A stretch of DNA of 64,000 bases. Source: Tiliqua scincoides (Eukaryota > Chordata > Lepidosauria > Squamata > Scincidae). Location: NCBI RefSeq assembly GCF_035046505.1, contig NC_089822.1, forward strand, positions 209,494,419-209,558,418, given 5' to 3'. The notes under the pieces are model-generated. The model was not told where the DNA came from and made no database searches. It saw only the letters and a list, made by a program, of their open reading frames with translations. Positions 1 through 8,869 of this stretch are shown here, piece after piece; within the stretch, counting starts at the first letter, position 1, and each line of letters opens with the position of its first letter. The position numbers and the translations under genes were made by a program.

Positions 1-40
1 TATGGCCTGATCCAGTGGGGCTGTTCTTATGTTCTTATGG
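1..40 (+). repeat. CR1-type LINE, 3' tail only
   Basis: The first 40 bases match the 3' end of the CR1-like element at 50940-50974: a 'cctgatccagt' block followed by repeats of 'gttcttat'. The rest of the element lies left of the window, inside NT5DC2 intron 1. Confidence 0.7.
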
Positions 41-425
41 GAACACTGGGTGTAAACTCACCCCTGCGGAGCAATTAAAGCCTCTTTGCTTTTTATAATG
101 AAACACAAGTACCTGACCCAACATGTTGAGCGAGTCAGAAGCAATCAGATGGAATGCTGGCCACAGGGCTCTCTCCTCAACATCAGCCACAGCTACTGCA
201 TGCCCCTTCATCATAATGCCAGCCTGAGGAGAAGAGAAGGTCTTGGCTTGACATGGATCCTCTCCCACCTATGACTGACCACCAGGACCCTCTCCTGAAT
301 CATGGGGCTCAGGACTGTGGTGGGGCAGCTGGAAAAAGCATTTGGCAGCATCACCACCATCTGGTTCTATAGCCAGCAAATGCATCAGGCACAGAATCAA
401 GGCCTCACTCCCTCCCCCTTCTTAC
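41..425. other. NT5DC2 intron 1, right end
   Basis: This stretch lies downstream of the exon 1 donor on the minus strand. I recognise no exon or repeat in it. Confidence 0.6.
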
Positions 426-789
426 CATAAACCAGCTTCTTCATCTCATGGTACCTGGCCCACAGGTAGGACTTGGGGTCGACGACCCCTTCGACGGGGC
501 TGGGCTGGTGGCTGGAGGAAGCTGCTGCTGCTGCTGCTGGGCTGAGCTCCGCAGGTCTCTTAACTCTGCTCCCAGCAGCAGGGGCTGGAGGCTGGGACTG
601 CCCTGCAGACTGGTGCTGACGGGCCTTCGGCTGACCGCTGCCCAGGCGCGCTTCTGCAGCACTCCCGCCGTCTCCCCCGCCGTGACGGGCTCTGGAGCCC
701 TGGCTGGCCACGGCGCCCACCAGCTGCAAGCCTGTCCCGGCGCCCTTCCACACGCCGCCGCTGGTAGCCTTGAGCCCCACGGCCGCCAT
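426..789 (-). CDS. NT5DC2: NT5DC2, first coding exon (5'-nucleotidase domain-containing 2)
   Basis: The exon reads from ATG at 789 to a GTAAG donor at 425-421 and encodes 121 residues plus one base. Its end, LWARYHEMKKLVY, matches as I recall the NT5DC2 segment just before the HAD-type nucleotidase domain. In the family the next residues are DLLPPEV, with the Asp split after its first base, which is the phase seen here. The rest of the exon is a low-complexity Ala/Gly/Arg/Ser/Pro-rich leader that could be a mitochondrial targeting region (inference). The catalytic DxDxT motif lies in later exons left of the window. NT5DC2 lies head-to-head with SMIM4, as in human, which supports the call. The start codon is the first ATG in a CpG-rich region. 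Confidence 0.85.
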
Positions 790-1265
790 GGTCTCCCCGG
801 GAAGGGCAGGGTAGGGCGAGCCGCGTCCCTTGCGAGGGGCTCACCAGCCCATCTCCTCTGCGCTGCAGGCTCCCCAGCCCGCGCGCGCTCTGCTGCAAAC
901 GCCCTGGAGAGCAGGGCAGGCGAGCAGACTCTCCAAAGGGCAGCTCCGCGCGAGGACGGCTAGCCAGCCAGCCAGCCAGCCAGCCAATGGAAGCGGCTCA
1001 GCCGCCTGGACCAATCCCTGCAGCGTCCCGGCCAGGACCCTCTGGAAGGAGGCAGGCAGGCAGGCAGGGTCTGCTCGCGCGTGGGGCTGCCTGACAGCTG
1101 CAGTCTCCACACGCGCCGCCCGCAAAGCCACCCGCTGCCCCGCCCAACCCAAGCAGTCCTCGCAGCGCCTCGCGGCAGGGTCTCCAGGCCAAAAGCTGCA
1201 GCCCGGAGCGCTCTGTGCCTCCGACTTAGCAAACGGAGGACGCGCCCTGCTGAGCTGTGCAAGGC
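460..1265. promoter_or_regulatory. CpG-rich NT5DC2 promoter and 5' region
   Basis: The sequence is GC-rich with many CpGs, unlike the AT-rich surroundings, and surrounds the NT5DC2 start codon. CCAAT boxes lie at 984-988 and 1011-1015, about 200 bases upstream of the ATG on the minus strand. No TATA box is evident. A CpG-island promoter is inferred; the start site cannot be placed. Confidence 0.6.
961..985. repeat. (AGCC)n tandem repeat
   Basis: About six units of AGCC lie beside the first CCAAT box of the NT5DC2 promoter region. Confidence 0.9.
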
Positions 1266-1270
1266 TGCAC

Positions 1271-2035
1271 TCCCGGCCACACTTACTTGGGAGTAAGCCC
1301 CATTGACTAGTGTGGGGCTTACTTCTGAGTAGACATGCATAGGATGGAGCACTGGGGCTGCAGTCCTATCCACCTGGGAGTCAATCTCATTGAACACAGA
1401 CTTACTTCTGAGTAGACATGCATAGGATGGGGCACTAGGGCTGCAGTCCTATCCACCTGAAAAGTAAATCTCATTGAACATAATGGGACTTACTTCTGAG
1501 TAGACATGCATAGGATGGGGCTCTTAGCTGTTTTTCCTCTTCTAGGACGGCTTGTTGTTTCCATTTGTGCCAGGATGCATAACATCTATAGAAGAAAAGG
1601 CGTCCGTTCGCTGGAGTAGGGCTACAATCCTAGCTACACTTTCCTGGGAGTAAGCCCCATTGAACATAATGGGATTTGCTTTTGAGAGGACCCCGTTTAG
1701 GATTGGGCTGCAACTCACTGAAATGGACAAATAGAGGGATCCAGTAAAACGAATTGCAGCTCTATCCTATGCCAATTTATTCAGAAATATATGCCACCTT
1801 ATACAACGGTGCTTACTCCCAGGTAAAATATGTATAGGATTGCCGTCTTACAATTCGATGCATGCCTACTCAGAAGTAAATCTTACTGAGTTCAATGGAA
1901 CTCACTGTCAGGTAACCACTTACAGTAAATAGAATTTCAGCATTAGAGCCCAAGTCTATGCATGTCAGCTCAAATGTAAGTCCCATTATAATCAGTGGCA
2001 CTTACTTCCAGGTAAGTATAGATAGGATTGCAGCC
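1271..2035. repeat. Array of about seven palindromic short elements
   Basis: Seven copies of a roughly 80-bp near-palindromic element lie almost end to end (about 1271-1348, 1354-1430, 1441-1520, 1622-1705, 1762-1840, 1855-1925 and 1951-2035). Each has terminal inverted blocks (CAATCCTAT ... ATAGGATTG) and an inner inverted pair (AGTAAGCCCCATTGA ... TGGGGCTTACT). The shape fits a MITE-like DNA element or a foldback sequence. Its superfamily is not assigned. The copies differ from one another, so the array is not a recent satellite. Confidence 0.75.
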
Positions 2036-2205
2036 TCTGGGGCAACAATAACACTAAGCTAGCTAATAATGTTTTTCCATTGCAAATGTCTCCAATAGAG
2101 TATGGTACTATCTACTAAAGTCAGTGTTGCAAAAGATTTCCATGGATACTATACTGTAAAGAGAGTGAAAGAGAGGCTTCTGGGAGGGTAATGGGAGATC
2201 TTTAA

Positions 2206-2278
2206 GCCATTTCTGTCCAACATTGCATCTACTCAACTGGGACCAACTGTGTACACCTGTGGGCCAGGCAATAATGGG
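2206..2278. repeat. Short TTAA-flanked inverted-repeat element, copy 1
   Basis: This copy begins right after TTAA (2202-2205) and runs through 'gtgtacacctgtgggc' to 'aatgggtt'. It matches the better preserved copy at 23201-23273. The right TTAA has been lost. Confidence 0.55.
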
Positions 2279-2419
2279 TTGTGTCTCTGGGTTCCAGATT
2301 AGGAAAGGCTGGAGCTGCTCAGTCAACCAAACCCCAGGTATATAAAAATAATCCAGAATAGGACCAATTAAAATGTCCCAAGCAGTGAGCACACGTTTGG
2401 GTTCTCCAGAATTATTTAA

Positions 2420-2499
2420 CCCATCACTGCTCAATCCACAGGTGTACACAGTTATTATTGTTGCGTATATGCAACGTTGAGCAGAAACGGTTTCAATAA
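2420..2499. repeat. Short TTAA-flanked inverted-repeat element, copy 2 (opposite orientation)
   Basis: TTAA at 2416-2419 precedes 'cccatcactgctcaatccac'. This is the reverse form of the element at 2206-2278, with the same 'acaggtgtacac' core and terminal inverted repeats. Confidence 0.5.
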
Positions 2500-3009
2500 A
2501 AATTATTCACTAATGACCATAGAAGATGCTTCTTCAGGCAAAACTAGGGGAAAGAAGGAGTAAGTAATGTCCTGGGCGTAAAGGATGATGATGTCACTTC
2601 CACTATGACTTCACTTCTGGTGGCTCTTGGACAGACTGTCTTTCTGAAAAGCGGGTCCAGGTGCTAAAAGTTTGAGAACTGCTGCAATAAGGTGTTAGTA
2701 AGTTGACACCACTAGTGACCAAAATCACCGTTTGGAGGAATAATACCATCATGTTATATATCAATCAATGCGTCATTTCATGCAGAATGTGTTTTATCTT
2801 TGTTTTATCACAAGGTACAGCCAAAAAACCAGTGGGGGCGGAGTGATGTTACATCATCACGCCCACCACCTGGGGTGTTGCCCCACCCACTACATGGGGG
2901 GGTGATGCGCTGGCGTCCCGCACCGGGTAACACGAACCCTAGCAAAGCCACTGATTAGACCTCTTGGCAACAGCGACGTTTCGGGAAGAGCAGGAGAAAG
3001 CGCAGGGCA
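2500..3009. other. Intergenic, with hAT fragments
   Basis: At about 2590-2683 there is the right end of a hAT-type element (ending 'aaaagtttgagaactgctg'), related to those at 11739 and 34875. At about 2831-2951 a short piece is bounded by CAGTGG and CCACTG and could be another degraded hAT element; this is weak. No gene is seen. Confidence 0.4.
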
Positions 3010-3360
3010 CGATCCCATGCACGTTTACTCAGAAGTAAGCCGCACTGTATCCAATGGGGCTTACTCCCAGGAAAGTGTGAATAGGACTCATCTGAACTCC
3101 TGAGCTCCAGAACTCCCTGGGACTGGGCTATTGACAGCCCAGTGTTGTGCATGTTTACTCAGAAGGATGCCTTATTGCAATCAATGGGACTTACTCCCAG
3201 GTAAGTGTGGACAGGATTGCAACCTGAGTTTATCTACTACTGGCACCAACCAGGTACAAAGGAGCTGACTTGCCGCCCAAGCCTATGCCTGTCTGCTCAG
3301 AAGCAAGTCTCCTTACAGTGCATGGGGCTCACTCCCAGGTAAGTGTGGACAGGCTGCAGC
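3010..3360. repeat. Three palindromic short elements upstream of SMIM4
   Basis: Copies lie at about 3010-3093, 3142-3223 and 3278-3360 and have the same paired 'agtaagcc' / 'ggcttactcccagg' structure as the 1271-2035 array. They end just left of the CpG-rich stretch at 3400. Confidence 0.75.
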
Positions 3361-3399
3361 CTTCATTCCATTGCCACCTGAGAATGGGACGCATCACCG

Positions 3400-3700
3400 C
3401 TCAGAAGCTCCACGTCAGAACTCTCCCTGCGCCTCCCAGCTCCTTCAACCAATGGAGACGAGCCGCGCCCACTGAGCTCATTGTCCAATCAGAGCCAGCT
3501 GCTTCCCTGAACGAGTTGGGTCACGGAGGAGGGGCAGCCCTTTCCTTTGCGCGGCTCAGGAACCCTCGGAGTGGCCTTTGTGAGTGAGCTCGCGCGCACG
3601 CGTTTGCACAGGCAGAACTGGGGGTGGCAGGAGCGCGCGCCCCGGGCTGTGACTGGGAGCTCTGGAGCTTGTAGAACGTTCTGATGGAACGGAGTCTGCA
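3400..3700 (+). promoter_or_regulatory. Probable SMIM4 promoter and non-coding exon 1
   Basis: A second CpG-rich stretch lies about 2.2 kb left of the SMIM4 coding exon. It holds CCAAT boxes at 3449-3453 and 3485-3489, 36 bases apart, the arrangement typical of NF-Y promoters, followed by CpG-rich sequence. A 'gtgagt' at 3581-3586 is one possible donor of an untranslated first exon. Assignment to SMIM4 rests on position and composition only. Confidence 0.5.
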
Positions 3701-3746
3701 ACAGCTGCTGCTCTGGAATGCAAGCAAGGACTGTGGGGCTCTCACC

Positions 3747-4083
3747 CGGGGTTTCTCACCCAGTGGTGCGGGTACCACGAGTGGTACTTGAGGTGATGAT
3801 GCCTGGTGGAACCCTTGGCAGCCAGACCAGGCTTGTGACACAAGAAACAGCCGTGGGAGGCTCAGCTTGGCAGGCAGAGCTCCAGGGCATGCTTTTCTGT
3901 GCTTGAAAATACCCTCCCCTTCATCCTAAGCCTCTCACGGGTGTTTGTTGCACTGGATTTGGCTCCCCTCCCCCCCCCCCGAAGTAACTGGCAGCGATGT
4001 CAACACCAGTTACTTCTGGTGGTACTTCAAAAAGGTGGACCGTGTGAAGTGGTACGATGGATGAGAAATATTGAGAAACACTG
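3747..4083. mobile_element. hAT-type non-autonomous element
   Basis: Its inverted ends are 'ggtttctcaccc' on the left and 'ttgagaaacactg' on the right. The body matches the elements at 4667-5015 and 11410-11730, including 'ggaggctcagct' and 'agtaactgg'. An 8-bp CTCTAGAG follows it at 4084-4091; the left duplicate is eroded. It has no transposase. Confidence 0.7.
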
Positions 4084-4091
4084 CTCTAGAG

Positions 4092-4323
4092 CAGCCATTT
4101 TCATTCACTTTGCCATAGCTCACTGGTGTGGCGTGAGTGGTTCACAGGTGTGCCACTGGAATTTGGGGGAAGGTCATTTATTAATAGGGCCAATGGGAGA
4201 TGTGAGCCCCCACTGGCAGCGTGGTGTGCCTTGTCAATTGTCAAAAACCTGGTGGTGTGCCTTGACCATTTTAGTGCCTTGTCAGTCAGTGTGCCGTGAG
4301 ATGAAAAAGGTTGAAAATCACTG
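4092..4323. mobile_element. hAT-type non-autonomous element with perfect 8-bp TSD
   Basis: The ends are 'cagccattttcattcac' and 'gttgaaaatcactg'. CTCTAGAG flanks it exactly on both sides (4084-4091 and 4324-4331). The left duplicate is also the right flank of the neighbouring hAT element at 3747-4083. It has no coding capacity. Confidence 0.85.
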
Positions 4324-4666
4324 CTCTAGAGGCTGTAGGAAGGGGAGCTTCTGGTTTCTGAAACTTGAGGCCCAAGGTTACGTACTACCCATTTTATTTA
4401 TTGAAATGTGTCTCATGGCCTGTCTGTTTGCAAACATCCACAAGGTTTGGATGCAGTGTTCAGTCACCATCCAATGCAACATATAAAAGCTGCAACATAA
4501 ACCAAAACAATCAGAAAGACAGGACCAAAGCAGTGGCAGAACCATTAACCATCAACAAAATACCACACCAGAGCCTCATACAGTTCTAAAAACACACTGG
4601 AACAAAACAGTCTTGCTTCTGCCACTTAAAGGCTGGAACAAGGAAGAAGGGACATACAGCATACTG

Positions 4667-5015
4667 CAGTGTTTCTCAACCAGTGGTATGGCTCCCACCA
4701 GTGGTACCTGAGGTGGTGTCCGATGGTACTCGTGGGACCACTGGACACCTACCACCCAGCAGCAAAACCAGGAGTGTGATGCAACAAATAGCAGTAGGAG
4801 GCTCAGCTCAGTGGGTAGAGCATACTTTAGAGCATGCACAGCTCCAAAGCATGGTTTTCCGTGCTCTAAGAAAGCCTTCCCGTCCACCCTGAGCCATTTA
4901 CTGGTATTTATTGTATCACATCTGGCTTCCCAACCCAGAAGTAACTGGTCAGTGGTACTTCAGATAGGTGGGGTGTGTGAAATGGTATGGCGGAGGACAA
5001 ACCTTGAGAAACATG
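4667..5015. mobile_element. hAT-type non-autonomous element
   Basis: It begins 'cagtgtttctcaaccagtgg' and ends near 'ccttgagaaacatg'. The interior matches the 3747 and 11410 copies ('cagtaggaggctcagctc'). The target duplication is unclear ('catactg' on the left, 'atactg' on the right). Confidence 0.7.
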
Positions 5016-5570
5016 AATATACTGCTCTCAGGAGAGAGTTCTAGTGTTGGTGCCACAACAGGCCCCTCCTCTTTGTGGCCACCTAGCATATTCTAGGCAG
5101 AGCAGGGCCTTTGAGGAAGAACTTGATGTGTTGATAAGCTTGCATGACCAAAGGTGTCTTCAAGTGTCTTTTCTGGGAGCAGACCCTTAGGATTTTTAAC
5201 TGAGCCAGGTAATAGCCAATGTCAAAAATAGGTGTAACGTACTCTGAGCAGCCAATTTCTTTTAGTGAGCGGACAGTCACATTCAGTACCAGTAGAAGTT
5301 TCTGAACTGTTCAGGGACAGTCCCTTGTATAGTAATCCAATCTGAAAATAGATACATTTTTCCCTTCTAGAGATGGAGGAAGCTGGGGAACCAGCATTTA
5401 GCTGAAGATGTTTTAGGATTAGGCTGCTCAACTCTTTGGCATTTGAGTTTAGAGCCTTTTATTTCTTATGGTATCATCATTCTACTAGATACAGAAATGA
5501 AATCCAGTTTGTTTAATTGGATACCCATTGTGCAGTTTGGGTCGCTGCTGCCATGTTTCATGTCTTCCAG

Positions 5571-5760
5571 AACCATCTGCTCTCTTACGGAGATTGTAAG
5601 TCCTGTAAAATGCTGGTCAAGCATAAAATAAGGCAGCTAGTTCAGATGGTGCCTGGGAAGAAGTACTTTGGTGTGTATAGGTTTCTTCCTTTCTTCTTCA
5701 TCCTTGGAGGTGCTATGGAATGGTTCATGATCAACGTCCGAATTGGCAGAGAGACCTTTT
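5571..5760 (+). CDS. SMIM4: SMIM4 coding exon 1 (5' UTR 5571-5609, CDS 5610-5760)
   Basis: A pyrimidine-rich acceptor (tgtcttccag, ending at 5570) gives a 39-base leader before the ATG. The exon encodes 50 residues and one base, covering the whole membrane segment, and ends at GTAAGT. The 5' limit of the exon is inferred. Confidence 0.8.
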
Positions 5761-8325
5761 GTAAGTATCATTAGAAAGTTTTTATATGGATTATCTTGTA
5801 TCTCTTAGCAGATATTTTAACATTGCTAAACATTGCTGGTTATTGTTAGAAAACCACACTTAATGGGTATTTTCTAGTTTGTGTACCTCGTCACTATTTC
5901 TAAAATGTTTAAATTGGCATGGATAACTACTCCCTGAAATTCTGATATGTTCAGCTTTTGTTAAAACAGAAAAATTGTTTATTATTAAGAATATATACAG
6001 CTTTTCAACAAGAAATGTCCACAAAGCCATTTACATAGCTAACTAAATGGTTAATGAGATCTTAGACCAGCGCTGTGGGGCCAGAGGAGGCAGGGCTGCT
6101 TTGACCCTCACTACAGGATCAGCCACTGCAGAGCGAGAGGAAGGCTGCAACCCAATCCTCATTTACCTGGGAGTAAGCTTCATTTACTATTATGGGGCTT
6201 ATTTCTGAGTAGACATGCCTAGGATTGGGTATCAAGTCCACCCCACGAGCTGATTGGGCAGCTAGAGAAACCCCCAGAGAAGGTCAGCAGTGTGAGTGAG
6301 AATGAGGGAGGCAGGAGCAGGTACGAAGCGTGTCTGCTGAGGCTACCAGCCCAAGAACTGGCTGGCCTGGCGAAGGGTCCATGAAAGCCCCTTTTCCTGC
6401 CACAGTTGCCTGCAACTGCCCAAGGCGACACCCCCCCCCCTTGTCTTTCACCTTTCAGAGGAAGGGCTTTGGGCCACAATCCTATCCACACTTACCTGGG
6501 AGTAAGCCCTGTTGACTATTATGGGGCTTACTTCTGAGTAGACATGTCTAGGATTGGGTATTAAGTCCAGGCAGAGAGGTCCGGAGCGAGAACGAGGGAG
6601 GCAGGAGCAGGCATGCAGGTAGGAAGCCAGCGAGTCTGCTGAGGCCACCAGCCCAAGAACCAGCTGGCTAAAAGGGTTCTGGTGCCATGGTTTGCCTGTA
6701 ACTTCCCAAACACCCTGCCTTGGCTGGGGGATAAGAATAGACCCTCAGTTTGGCTGTACTTGTGGTAAGAGGCGACTAAACAGCCACCGGGTAGATGGGA
6801 CTCATTAGCCTGGGAAGACAGCTCATCTCAGAGAAGGAAAACTCTGATCCCAAACCTCCACCGCCTTGTGGCTACATCCAGTTATGGAAAAGGCTTCAGG
6901 AGTCAACCTCAAGGCAAAATCCGGAGCCGGAGTCCCTGAGGCAGTTCATGGCTGAACACAGTCACTTTCTGGCAACTCCTGCCAACCCTATTGGCTTCTG
7001 CCTTTCCATTGGACCATTTCAGCGTGGAGAGGGGGGATTTGCTGCATGGGAAACAGCCTATCCTCCCTACCTACTTTACCCAGGCTTCGCGCACTGGAGA
7101 GGACACTGTTCCAGAACCACCATTCAGAGCCATACCATAGTCTTCTGAGACTGAAGGATGCCAACTTTAGGGGAAGGGCTTTGGGCCACAATCCTATCCA
7201 CTCTTACCTGGGAGTAAGCCCCATTGACTATAGTGGGGCTTACTTCTGAGTAGACATATTGCCTAGGATTGGGCTTTTGGTTGCACTCTTTTTCTTAAAT
7301 ACAGGAGCAGGCAATTGGCACTTCTCTCCACCTCACTCCCTCCCACAGGCACATTCCCCCCCCCCCAATCTCATAATTGCAGTTAGCATCTCTTTTACTG
7401 TCCCTCCCTTCACTCCTCATCTTTCAAAGGTCCAGAATCACTTTCTCACATTCTCTCCCCCCCAGCTGAACTAGACCTAGTTGGGATTGTGCCCTTTGTC
7501 ATGCAATGATTTGATTGTATTAATTAAAAATTAATTGTAATGTAGTAATTTAATGTAAGTAAAAAAACTGCTAGTGTGCCTTGACAATTTTAGTGCCTTG
7601 ACAGTGTGCCATGAGCTGAAAAAGGTTGAAAATGGCTGTCTTAAGACAGTGAACAGCTGTCTTAAATATTAAATATCTGGTGGCCAGTGGTATCAAATGC
7701 TTCAGAATAGGATTGATAGAATACAGTTGTTGCTGCAGATATCTGGTTGGAGATAATCAACAAAGGCCACAAAGTGATTGAAGGGAAGGGTTCTAAAAAG
7801 CTCGTGACATACAGGTGTACACATTTCTGGGCAACATGGTGTTCAACAGTCTTCTTCCCCCTCCCCAAAGGGATGGTTAGACATAGGATGTTAGCTGGCT
7901 GGGACCTAAGGTATTTGTTGTTGTTTTGTGAACTACAGATTTAAAGCAGTGTGGTATTATGTTCTTGCTGAATGAATTGTTGTCAACCCTACCCTGCAAG
8001 GGAATCAGATTTTCTTAACTGGTTCTCATCAGGTTGAATCAGAGCTGGTTTAGCTTGCTGTTTATCAGCATCCAACTCTCTTTATTTAAAGGGATAGCCT
8101 TTAAACTGAGCAGATTCTAATCAAAACAAACTTTCTGCAGTAAGTAAAATATACTTCTTTCTTTAGGCAGAAAAAGCCTGGCTATGTTTTATACATAGAC
8201 AATATATTTAAGATATGTTTCCTCTTAATATTCTTGGAAATAATCAATGTTTTTCAGATGATGTGTACCGTAGAAAGCAGTCTGAAAGACAGCATGAGCA
8301 GAAATTGGAAGATGAACACCCATAA
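5610..8325 (+). CDS. SMIM4: SMIM4 / UQCC5, small integral membrane protein 4 (two coding exons)
   Basis: Joining 5610-5760 to 8258-8325 gives a 72-residue protein; the human protein is about 70. SMIM4 is a mitochondrial inner-membrane factor that helps assemble respiratory complex III. Diagnostic stretches are VPGKKYFGVYRFLPFFF, LGGAMEWFMI and YDVYRRKQSERQ. The single membrane segment is about residues 23-40 (YRFLPFFFILGGAMEWFM), followed by a basic and acidic tail ending EDEHP. The donor is GTAAGT at 5761 and the acceptor TTTTCAG at 8251-8257; the junction splits a Tyr codon (T|AT), as expected. The start at 5610 gives the family's N-terminal length; an in-frame upstream ATG at 5517 lies before a good acceptor and is probably intronic. 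The intron is full of repeats. Confidence 0.93.
6145..6462. repeat. Tandem duplication unit A, with a palindromic element
   Basis: Contains a palindromic element (about 6150-6225), then 'attgggtatcaagtcca', 'gagggaggcaggagcagg' and 'accagcccaagaac'. The same blocks in the same order recur from about 6475. Lies in the SMIM4 intron. Confidence 0.7.
6463..6690. repeat. Tandem duplication unit B, with a palindromic element
   Basis: Repeats unit A: palindromic element (6475-6556), 'attgggtattaagtcca', 'gagggaggcaggagcagg' and 'accagcccaagaacc'. Its left flank 'gaagggctttgggcca' also precedes the third palindromic copy at 7187. Confidence 0.7.
6720..7166 (+). repeat. LINE-derived or SINE-like repeat sharing its 3' end with the RT-bearing LINE
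   Basis: The last 60 bases (ccagaaccaccattcagagc ... gagactgaaggatgccaac) match the 3' end of the LINE at 37763-39385. The front (6730-7090) holds a different unit without reverse transcriptase. It may be a short element that borrows the LINE tail, or an internally deleted LINE. The open stretch at 6795-7148 has no recognisable domain. Confidence 0.55.
7167..7275. repeat. Palindromic short element with the duplicated flank
   Basis: A third copy of the 'gaagggctttgggcca' flank is joined to a palindromic element (7187-7270) with well preserved arms (AGTAAGCCCCATTGACTA, then TGGGGCTTACTTCTGAG). Confidence 0.75.
7276..8250. other. SMIM4 intron, right part
   Basis: Mostly unrecognised. A fragment at about 7566-7646 ('tagtgtgccttgacaattt' ... 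'aaaggttgaaaatggctg') is the right end of the hAT element family seen at 4092-4323. Confidence 0.5.
8258..8325 (+). CDS. SMIM4: SMIM4 terminal coding exon
   Basis: This exon encodes the C-terminal tail YDVYRRKQSERQHEQKLEDE followed by HP and TAA at 8323-8325. A decayed copy of this exon and its left flank lies about 568 bases downstream. Confidence 0.93.
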
Positions 8326-8703
8326 TTGTTCACACAAACTTTGAAATTCTGTGAAAATAATAGACTTTTGCTGTTCAGCTAAAAGAAAACATGAAAAGTA
8401 CATGTTTTCAAATGGAACACAGGTTGCTGGAGTCACGTGGAATTCGATTTTCACTATCCATGCTGGAGGCAGAAGATGCCATTTTTTCTCTTGGTGTAAG
8501 CAGTCCTACTCAAGAACGAAATAAGATGGGACATATTATTTCTGTCATCTTTCTGCAGTAATTAACTGAAGTAGTAGTAATTCATCGTTCACTGATTTGA
8601 ACTAAAATTTCATTTACTTCTCCTGTACAAACATGCATACATATACCTATATAAAGCTGTCTTGTACAGCTTGTCATACTGAATCTTATTAAATTATTAA
8701 TTT

Positions 8704-8709
8704 AATAAA
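8704..8709 (+). terminator. Candidate SMIM4 polyadenylation signal
   Basis: AATAAA lies 379 bases after the SMIM4 stop codon, the first canonical signal downstream on that strand that I noticed. Use of it is inferred. Confidence 0.5.
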
Positions 8710-8737
8710 TGGGTGATTATTAAAGAACTGTTCCACA

Positions 8738-8862
8738 GAAATAGCCTGTCTACATTTTATACATAGACAATATATTTAAGGAATGTTTCCCCATAATATT
8801 CTTGGAAATAATCACACATGAGAAAGCAGTCTGAGATAGCATGAGCAGAAATTGAAAGTTCC
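8738..8862 (+). pseudogene. Decayed duplicate of the SMIM4 terminal exon
   Basis: The stretch 'cttggaaataatca' followed by 'gagaaagcagtctgag' and 'gcatgagcagaaattg' repeats the intron end and exon at 8170-8315, offset by about 568 bases. The copy has lost about 20 bases that include the splice acceptor and first codons, and its frame meets a stop soon after KQSE. It therefore cannot serve as an exon. It lies just past the SMIM4 polyadenylation signal and looks like a local tandem duplication. Confidence 0.85.
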
Positions 8863-8869
8863 ACACTGC

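Noticed and set aside
448-963. 171-codon plus-strand open frame opposite NT5DC2 exon 1
   Set aside because: It is a mirror of the GC-rich coding exon and promoter; the minus frame carries the conserved LWARYHEMKKLV end and a correct donor.
2108-2449. 113-codon minus-strand frame
   Set aside because: It spans two inverted copies of the TTAA-flanked mini-element and the sequence between them; no family signal.
3899-4486. 195-codon plus-strand open frame
   Set aside because: It crosses two adjacent hAT elements and shows no protein family signal.
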